A stretch of DNA of 19,589 nt from Archaeoglobaceae archaeon (GTDB lineage: Archaea > Halobacteriota > Archaeoglobi > Archaeoglobales > Archaeoglobaceae): positions 1 to 19,589 of the forward strand of contig JANXDJ010000021.1 in the NCBI GenBank assembly GCA_025059545.1, given 5' to 3'. The first letter of the stretch is position 1; every line of letters begins with the position of its first letter. Positions 14,595 through 19,589 of the stretch are shown one piece after another. Position numbers and translations under genes: made by a program. Under the pieces are notes generated by a model that was given only the letters and a program-made list of their open reading frames with translations, was not told where the DNA came from and searched no databases.

Positions 14595-15679
14595 TCCAAC
14601 ACCTCCAAAAATTCGAGCAATTCTTTGATCTTCATCAAATCGCTCCTAGAAACGATTCCAACGATCTTTCCATCCTCAACTACTGGAATTCGCCCAATTC
14701 CCTTTTCGCTCATGATTCTGAAAGCTTCAAATGCTCGATCTTTTGGCGAAAGAGTTAGAACTTCTTTGCTCATGATCTTTTCTACAACTGAGTCCGGATC
14801 TGCGTTCATAATGTCTTTAAGTGTCACGATCCCGACGAGTTCACCATCCTTTACAACAGGGTAGCCCAGATGTTTATGCTTGAACATCAGATCGATCACT
14901 TCTCCGACTTTCGTTTCTGGAGTTACAGAGATCACCTCTCTCGTCATTATGTCTCCAATCGAGAACCTTGAAAAAAGATCTTCTGCTGTTACGATCTTCT
15001 CCTCTTCACTTGCGCCCAGATATATGAAGAGGGCTATGAGCATGAGCCAGAGATTTACTCCAAAGAACCCAATTATACCCATCGCTATTGCTATTGCCTT
15101 ACCAATTCCTGATGCAGTTTTTGTAGCTCTTGTATAGCTTGTTCTCCGTGCAATTATAGAGCGCAAGACTCTACCACCATCCATGGGAAAGGCAGGAATG
15201 AGATTGAAGATCGTAAGAATGGAGTTAAAGTAAGCACTGATCAAGAAAAACATCGAGATCCCGCCTTTTGTATTCAGCGAGATCAGAAAACTAATAATAG
15301 CTATTGTTAGGCTTGCAAATGGTCCAGCTAAAGCTACAGCTAGTTCCTCTTTTGGATTCTTCGGTAGCTTCTCCATCATCGAGACTCCGCCGAAAATGAA
15401 GAGCATGATCCCCTTTACTTTCACTCCAAATCTCATTGCGACAAGCGAATGGGCAAGTTCGTGGAAAAGAACTGCGATGAAGACAAAAATTGAAGCTAGA
15501 ATCGAGAAGGTTATTCTTTCAAACTCCTTGAGATTTGCAAAGCCAAAAGGCTCAGTTGAGGTGTAGAAATAGCTTGAAAGGACGAGGAGAATTATGAAGA
15601 GACTCCAGTGAATGGTGATCTCTATACCTTTAATGTTCGCTATGCGAAGAGAGGCATCCATAGCTTTTGTTGATGACAC
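14576..15679 (-). CDS. Site-2 protease (M50B) with two CBS domains
   Basis: Intramembrane zinc metalloprotease. Seen: HELAH (H73, E74, H77) within a hydrophobic helix, the third ligand region NLIPAFPMDGGR (159-170, D167), and about six transmembrane segments up to residue 222. Two CBS domains follow (about 241-295 and 300-352), each with the pattern of a hydrophobic strand followed by GIV and S/T-x-x-D (GIVTLKDIM, GIVSRSDLM). CBS domains commonly bind adenine nucleotides and could tie proteolysis to energy state. Start: GTG at 15679, or ATG at 15661 with the N-terminus MDASLRIANI. The AAAAGCTTAAAG near 15684-15694 could be a TATA box for a leaderless message from the ATG. It is the first gene of the protease/TraB/archaemetzincin operon and divergent from alaS. 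Confidence 0.93.
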   Translation of the reverse strand: MSSTKAMDASLRIANIKGIEITIHWSLFIILLVLSSYFYTSTEPFGFANLKEFERITFSILASIFVFIAVLFHELAHSLVAMRFGVKVKGIMLFIFGGVSMMEKLPKNPKEELAVALAGPFASLTIAIISFLISLNTKGGISMFFLISAYFNSILTIFNLIPAFPMDGGRVLRSIIARRTSYTRATKTASGIGKAIAIAMGIIGFFGVNLWLMLIALFIYLGASEEEKIVTAEDLFSRFSIGDIMTREVISVTPETKVGEVIDLMFKHKHLGYPVVKDGELVGIVTLKDIMNADPDSVVEKIMSKEVLTLSPKDRAFEAFRIMSEKGIGRIPVVEDGKIVGIVSRSDLMKIKELLEFLEVLEWKRSS

Positions 15680-15717
15680 AATCTTTAAGCTTTTAGGTTC
15701 CCCGCAGTTAAAGGTAA

Positions 15718-15729
15718 AGATATATATCT
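15718..15729 (+). promoter_or_regulatory. TATA box of alaS
   Basis: AGATATATATCT is a strong archaeal TATA box. It ends about 19 bases before the alaS ATG, and its centre is about 25 bases upstream. The transcript would start at or very near the start codon, so alaS is probably leaderless. Confidence 0.6.
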
Positions 15730-15747
15730 TGCTTAGAACAGAACTCG

Positions 15748-18441
15748 ATGACTCTCGAGAAGGAATACCTCGACATCACGTTTCTGAAAGAAAACGGCTT
15801 CGTTAGGAAGCGATGCATTAAATGTGGCAAGAACTTCTGGACTACAAGCGATCGTGAGACTTGCGGAGATCCACCTTGCGGAGGATATACTTTTATTGGC
15901 AATTCGCCTTTTAGAAAAAGCTTTGAGCTTGATGAAATGAGGGAATTCTATCTAAGATTCTTCGAGGAGAGAGGGCATGCAAGGATCGAGAGATATCCTG
16001 TGGTTGCAAGATGGAGAGATGACATTTATCTGACAATTGCAAGCATTGCAGATTTTCAACCATTTGTAACCGCCGGTATTGCTCCGCCACCAGCTAATCC
16101 GCTAACTATTTCTCAGCCATGCATAAGGCTTGATGATTTGGACAGCGTTGGAAGAACAGGGAGACATTTAACGCTTTTTGAGATGATGGCTCATCATGCT
16201 TTCAACTTCCCCGGTAAGGAAGTTTACTGGAAGAACGAAACGGTTGTTTACTGCACAGAACTACTTGAGAAGCTCGGAATAGGGAAGGAAAATATAGTTT
16301 ACAAAGAAGAACCATGGGCTGGAGGTGGCAACGCTGGACCTTGCTTGGAAGCAATTGTAAACGGACTCGAGCTTGCCACGCTCGTTTTCATGAATCTCCA
16401 ATTAGACAATAGCGGGGATATAGAGATCAAGGGAGAGAGATATCGCAGAATGGATAACTACATTGTTGACACTGGCTACGGACTCGAAAGATTTGTTTGG
16501 ATGAGCAAAGGATCTCCGACTGTTTACGATGCGATTTTCGGCAAAGTGCTCGATAAGATCTTCAATTCGAGTGGTCTAAATTACCTTAAAGGCAAAGATC
16601 TAAAATCGATCGTAGCAGAAACTTCGAAACTCGCTGGAATGGGTTATCAGAGAGATAAAATCCTTACAGAGATCTCAAAGAAGTTTGAAATGAGTGTAGA
16701 GGAAGTAAAGAAACTAACGGAGCCAATAGCGAAGATCTACGCTCTTGCAGATCATACGAGGTGCTTGCTTTTCATGCTCGGGGACGGTTTGGTACCTTCG
16801 AATGCTGGTGCTGGTTACCTTGCAAGGCTCATTATTAGAAGAAGCCTCAGAATAATGGAAGAGCTTCAGATAAGCCTCGAAATTTACGATCTCGTCGAAC
16901 TACATGGCAAGAACCTTGGATTTAAATTTGAGATCCCCTTGAAGACTATTGGAGAAATTCTAAAGCTTGAAAAAGAGCGATTTGAAGCTACAGTTTCGAA
17001 AGGTCTTAGGCTAATAGAGAGAACGATCGAGAAAAAGAAGAGCATTGAAAAAGAAGATCTGATCGAGTTTTACGACTCGCATGGAATTCCAGCAGAACTT
17101 GCGCTAAAGATCGCAGAGGAAAAGAATGTCAAAGTAGAGTTGCCAGCAGATCTATACTCTGAGCTGGCTAAGAAACATTCAAAAGCATTAAAGGAGGAAA
17201 AGAGGGAGATAAAGCTGTCAAAGAGTTATCCAAGGACAGAAAAATTATACTACGACAATCCAAAGCTATTCGAATTTACAGCAAAGGTTATTGGCTTCGA
17301 AAACGGTTTTATGATTCTCGACAAAACAGCATTCTATCCTGAGAGCGGTGGACAGGACAGCGATACTGGCTTCGTAGTTGCGGATGGTAAGAAGATCAGA
17401 GTTCTCTATACTACAGAACTCGATGGAATTGTTTTGCACAAGCTCGAAAATTCTATTGTCTTGGAGGGAGAGATCAAGGGTTATATTGATCCAGAAAGAA
17501 GGTTGAGGCACATGAGACATCACTCAGCGACGCATGTGTTATTATACACACTTCAAAAGCTGTATGGAAAGCACATATGGCAAGCAGGAGCGAAAAAGGA
17601 GTTTGAAAAGGCAAGACTTGACGTGAGTCACTACAAGAAGTTTTCTGATGAAGAAGTTAGAGAAATAGAGAGGCTTGCAAATAAAGAAGTATTTGCAAAT
17701 AAACCAATAAAATGGTTCTGGATGGATCGGATTGATGCGGAGAAGAAATTTGGCTTCAGACTTTATCAAGGCGGTGTTCCACCAGGAAGGGAAATTAGGA
17801 TCGTGCAAGTAGGCGAAGACGTTCAGGCGTGCGGAGGAACGCATTGCAGTTCAACTGGAGAAATAGGAGTGATCAAGATCCTCTCAGTCGACTCGATCCA
17901 AGACGGAGTGATCAGATTTGAGTTCGCTGTAGCGGAATCTGCAATTGAAGCGATTTCAAAGATGGAATCTCTGCTTAAAGATTCAAGTAAAATATTGAGA
18001 GTGGAACCACAACAGCTACCAAAGACTGTTGAAAGGTTCTTCGAAGAATGGAAAGAACAGAAGAAAGAGATCGAGAAACTGAAGGAGAAAATTGCTGAGA
18101 TCAAAGGAGAAAGCTTACTGAGAAATGCAGAAGATTTCAATGGCTTGAAGATCGTTGCTGAAGTTATCTCAGCAGATATGGCTGAACTTCAGAAGCTTGG
18201 GGAATATTTGGCTAAAAAAGGAGTTTTAGGCTGTTTGATGGCTCCAGGAGAGGGTAAAGCTTTCGTAGTAGCCTTCGCTTTTGGAGATCATGATGCGAGA
18301 GAAATTATGAGAGAGGTAGGAAGATATGCGAAAGGAAGTGGTGGGGGAAGAAAAGAGCTCGCTCAGGGAGCAGTTGAGAAATTGCTCTCAAGAGACGAGC
18401 TTGCGAGCATCATCTTCAGCTATTTGTCGAGAAAAGGTTGA
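15748..18441 (+). CDS. alaS: Alanine--tRNA ligase, archaeal type
   Basis: 897 residues, full length. Charges tRNA-Ala with alanine in the cytosol. Seen: an archaeal N-terminal extension with a cysteine-rich zinc-like site (CIKCGKNFW, then CGDPPCGG, about residues 28-50); class II catalytic core with RYPVVARWRDD, LTISQPCIRLDDLD and the TGYGLERFVW glycine-rich motif; editing domain with HSATH (592-596) and CGGTHC (695-700), which together give the zinc-binding HxxxH...CxxxH; a coiled-coil stretch near 765-785 (lysine/glutamate rich); and a C-terminal glycine-rich KGSGGGRKELAQG. ATG start, no ribosome site, TATA box just upstream. cofE starts inside its 3' end. Confidence 0.98.
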   Translation: MTLEKEYLDITFLKENGFVRKRCIKCGKNFWTTSDRETCGDPPCGGYTFIGNSPFRKSFELDEMREFYLRFFEERGHARIERYPVVARWRDDIYLTIASIADFQPFVTAGIAPPPANPLTISQPCIRLDDLDSVGRTGRHLTLFEMMAHHAFNFPGKEVYWKNETVVYCTELLEKLGIGKENIVYKEEPWAGGGNAGPCLEAIVNGLELATLVFMNLQLDNSGDIEIKGERYRRMDNYIVDTGYGLERFVWMSKGSPTVYDAIFGKVLDKIFNSSGLNYLKGKDLKSIVAETSKLAGMGYQRDKILTEISKKFEMSVEEVKKLTEPIAKIYALADHTRCLLFMLGDGLVPSNAGAGYLARLIIRRSLRIMEELQISLEIYDLVELHGKNLGFKFEIPLKTIGEILKLEKERFEATVSKGLRLIERTIEKKKSIEKEDLIEFYDSHGIPAELALKIAEEKNVKVELPADLYSELAKKHSKALKEEKREIKLSKSYPRTEKLYYDNPKLFEFTAKVIGFENGFMILDKTAFYPESGGQDSDTGFVVADGKKIRVLYTTELDGIVLHKLENSIVLEGEIKGYIDPERRLRHMRHHSATHVLLYTLQKLYGKHIWQAGAKKEFEKARLDVSHYKKFSDEEVREIERLANKEVFANKPIKWFWMDRIDAEKKFGFRLYQGGVPPGREIRIVQVGEDVQACGGTHCSSTGEIGVIKILSVDSIQDGVIRFEFAVAESAIEAISKMESLLKDSSKILRVEPQQLPKTVERFFEEWKEQKKEIEKLKEKIAEIKGESLLRNAEDFNGLKIVAEVISADMAELQKLGEYLAKKGVLGCLMAPGEGKAFVVAFAFGDHDAREIMREVGRYAKGSGGGRKELAQGAVEKLLSRDELASIIFSYLSRKG

Positions 18442-19180
18442 ATTTATTCCTATTCGTGGACTTCCTTTAATAAAGAAAGGAGACGACATAGCGAAGCTGA
18501 TCGTGGAAAAAGCTGAGATCGAGGATGAGGACATAATCGTGATCTGTTCCACGATCGTTGCAAAGGCTGAAGGTAGAGTTAGAAAGCTCAGCGATTACAA
18601 GCCAAGTCCTTTGGCTTTTGAACTCAGCAGTAAAGTTGAAAAACCACCAGAGTTTGTTCAAGCGGTTATTGATGAGAGCGAGGAAATTCTAATAAAAGGC
18701 CCTTTCCTGCTTGTAAAGGCTAAATACGGCAACATTTGTGTCAACGCTGGAATTGATGCATCGAACATCGAAAAAGGGAGCATAATTTTGCCACTTGTAG
18801 ATCCAGATCAGAGTGCAGAGAGAATTAGAAGGGGGATTGAAGAGCTTACAGGTAAAAAAGTCGGAGTCATAATCACGGATACAAACGGAAGATGCTTTAG
18901 AAAAGGCGTCGTTGGAGTTGCAATTGGGATTTCAGGAATCTGGGCGATGAGAGATTGGAGAGGGATTCAGGATCTCTTTGGCAACGTGCTCGAAGTTACT
19001 GTTGAGTGCATCGCAGATGAGATAGCGAGCTTTGCAAACCTTCTAATGGGAGAAGCGAATGACGCGATTCCAGCTGTGCTCGTTAGAGGATTGAAAGTTC
19101 TTGGTAATGGAAAAGTGAAGGATATTTACAGAAGCGAAGAGGAGGATGTAATTAGAAGATGCCTGAAAAAGTGCTTCTGA
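18401..19180 (+). CDS. cofE: Coenzyme F420-0:L-glutamate ligase
   Basis: Adds glutamate residues, GTP-dependently, to F420-0 in coenzyme F420 biosynthesis. The protein from FIPIRGLPLIKKGDDIAKL onwards matches what I recall of the A. fulgidus enzyme along its length: VICSTIVAKAEGR, FLLVKAKYGNICVNAGIDAS, GVIITDTNGRCFRKG, ADEIASFANLLMGE and the terminal YRSEEEDVIRRCLKKC. The start is unclear. The conserved N-terminus begins at about 18437, inside the last codons of alaS, yet no ATG, GTG or TTG lies just before it in frame. The nearest options are TTG at 18401 (chosen; 12 extra residues), TTG at 18374 behind GGGAG, ATG at 18326, or the rare ATT at 18422. It overlaps alaS by about 40 bases and the next gene by 22, so it sits in an operon. 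Confidence 0.9.
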   Translation: MRASSSAICREKVEFIPIRGLPLIKKGDDIAKLIVEKAEIEDEDIIVICSTIVAKAEGRVRKLSDYKPSPLAFELSSKVEKPPEFVQAVIDESEEILIKGPFLLVKAKYGNICVNAGIDASNIEKGSIILPLVDPDQSAERIRRGIEELTGKKVGVIITDTNGRCFRKGVVGVAIGISGIWAMRDWRGIQDLFGNVLEVTVECIADEIASFANLLMGEANDAIPAVLVRGLKVLGNGKVKDIYRSEEEDVIRRCLKKCF

Positions 19181-19589
19181 TAGGAACCAATGTTCGGAAT
19201 GTTGCCAGTTCTGCAAAAAGGGCTGGCTACGAGGTTTATGCGATAACTAAGTATCCAGATGCAGATCTCTATCTTTTTTGCGAGGAAATATATTCTATAG
19301 ATAAAGCTTTAGAAGCGGAGAGAATAGCTCAGGAGAAAAATGCGAAAGTTGTGCTTTGCTCAAACTTCGAGACTTTTGAGATCAATGCAGAACTTCTATG
19401 CAACGAGCCAAAAGCTGTTAAGAAGATCGTTGACAAGCTCGAATTCTATAGAATTCTTGAAAAAGCTGGAATTCCCCATCCAAGGATTTTGAAAAAACCT
19501 GAAAGCAAAGCAATTGCTAAGCCGAGGTTCGGTGGTGGTGGTGAGGGAATAAAGTTTGCAGAAAAAGAAGAGGAAGGCTACATTCTGCA
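19159..19589 (+). CDS. ATP-grasp family protein, 3' end outside window
   Basis: The first 143 residues are present and the gene runs off the window. It begins MPEKVLLIGTNVRNVASSAK, with a Rossmann-like N-terminal domain (RAGYEVYAITKYPDADLYLF), and continues to IVDKLEFYRILEKAGIPHP and AKPRFGGGGEGI, the pre-ATP-grasp helix and glycine-rich nucleotide loop. It resembles the archaeal ATP-dependent carboligase-like group (COG2232, from memory). Those proteins ligate a carboxylate to an amine or thiol using ATP; the substrate is unknown here. The ATG overlaps the cofE stop by 22 bases, and GAGGAGG lies about 14 bases upstream. Neighbouring cofE hints at cofactor synthesis, but this gene is not clearly CofF. 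Confidence 0.8.
   Translation, partial: MPEKVLLIGTNVRNVASSAKRAGYEVYAITKYPDADLYLFCEEIYSIDKALEAERIAQEKNAKVVLCSNFETFEINAELLCNEPKAVKKIVDKLEFYRILEKAGIPHPRILKKPESKAIAKPRFGGGGEGIKFAEKEEEGYIL

Overview
Organism. The window looks like a hyperthermophilic, anaerobic euryarchaeon close to Archaeoglobus, Ferroglobus or Geoglobus. The AlaRS is of the archaeal type. cofE (coenzyme F420 biosynthesis) lies directly behind alaS, an order I recall from Archaeoglobus fulgidus. There is an archaemetzincin, archaeal TATA boxes are readable, and the tRNA has no encoded CCA. The placement rests on memory and context, not on a search. Layout. (1) 1-2520: the end of a leader and a complete CRISPR array of 33 repeats of 37 bp with 32 spacers, read on the + strand, with no cas genes in the window. 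(2) 2521-2904: non-coding, with a hairpin plus T-tract after the array and a TATA box followed by a foldable segment (possible small RNA). (3) 2905-2977: tRNA-Val(CAC), - strand. (4) 12217 down to 3079: a tightly packed nine-gene - strand operon. (5) 12333-12944: a divergent ribbon-helix-helix-type regulator, + strand. (6) 15679 down to 12961: three overlapping - strand genes, a site-2 protease with CBS domains, a TraB-family membrane protein and archaemetzincin. (7) 15748 to the end: alaS, cofE and the start of an ATP-grasp gene, + strand. The main interest is the nine-gene operon. In transcription order it encodes a degenerate acyl-CoA dehydrogenase-like protein, a second acyl-CoA dehydrogenase-like protein whose usual catalytic Glu position is Met, an unrecognised 427-residue protein with internal helical repeats, four subunits in the order and sizes of an Azoarcus-type class I (ATP-dependent) benzoyl-CoA reductase (BzdN-O-P-Q-like), a short protein resembling the region of acetyl-CoA synthase (CdhC/AcsB) just before and into its A-cluster cysteines, and a CooC/AcsF-type ATPase with the CxC metal motif. 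The inferred picture is an ATP-driven low-potential reductase for a cyclic or otherwise difficult CoA ester, coupled to an unusual acyl-CoA dehydrogenase pair, with an accessory module borrowed from nickel-enzyme (CODH/ACS) maturation. The substrate cannot be read from the sequence, and no ring-hydrolysis genes (dienoyl-CoA hydratase, hydroxyacyl-CoA dehydrogenase, ring hydrolase) are present here.
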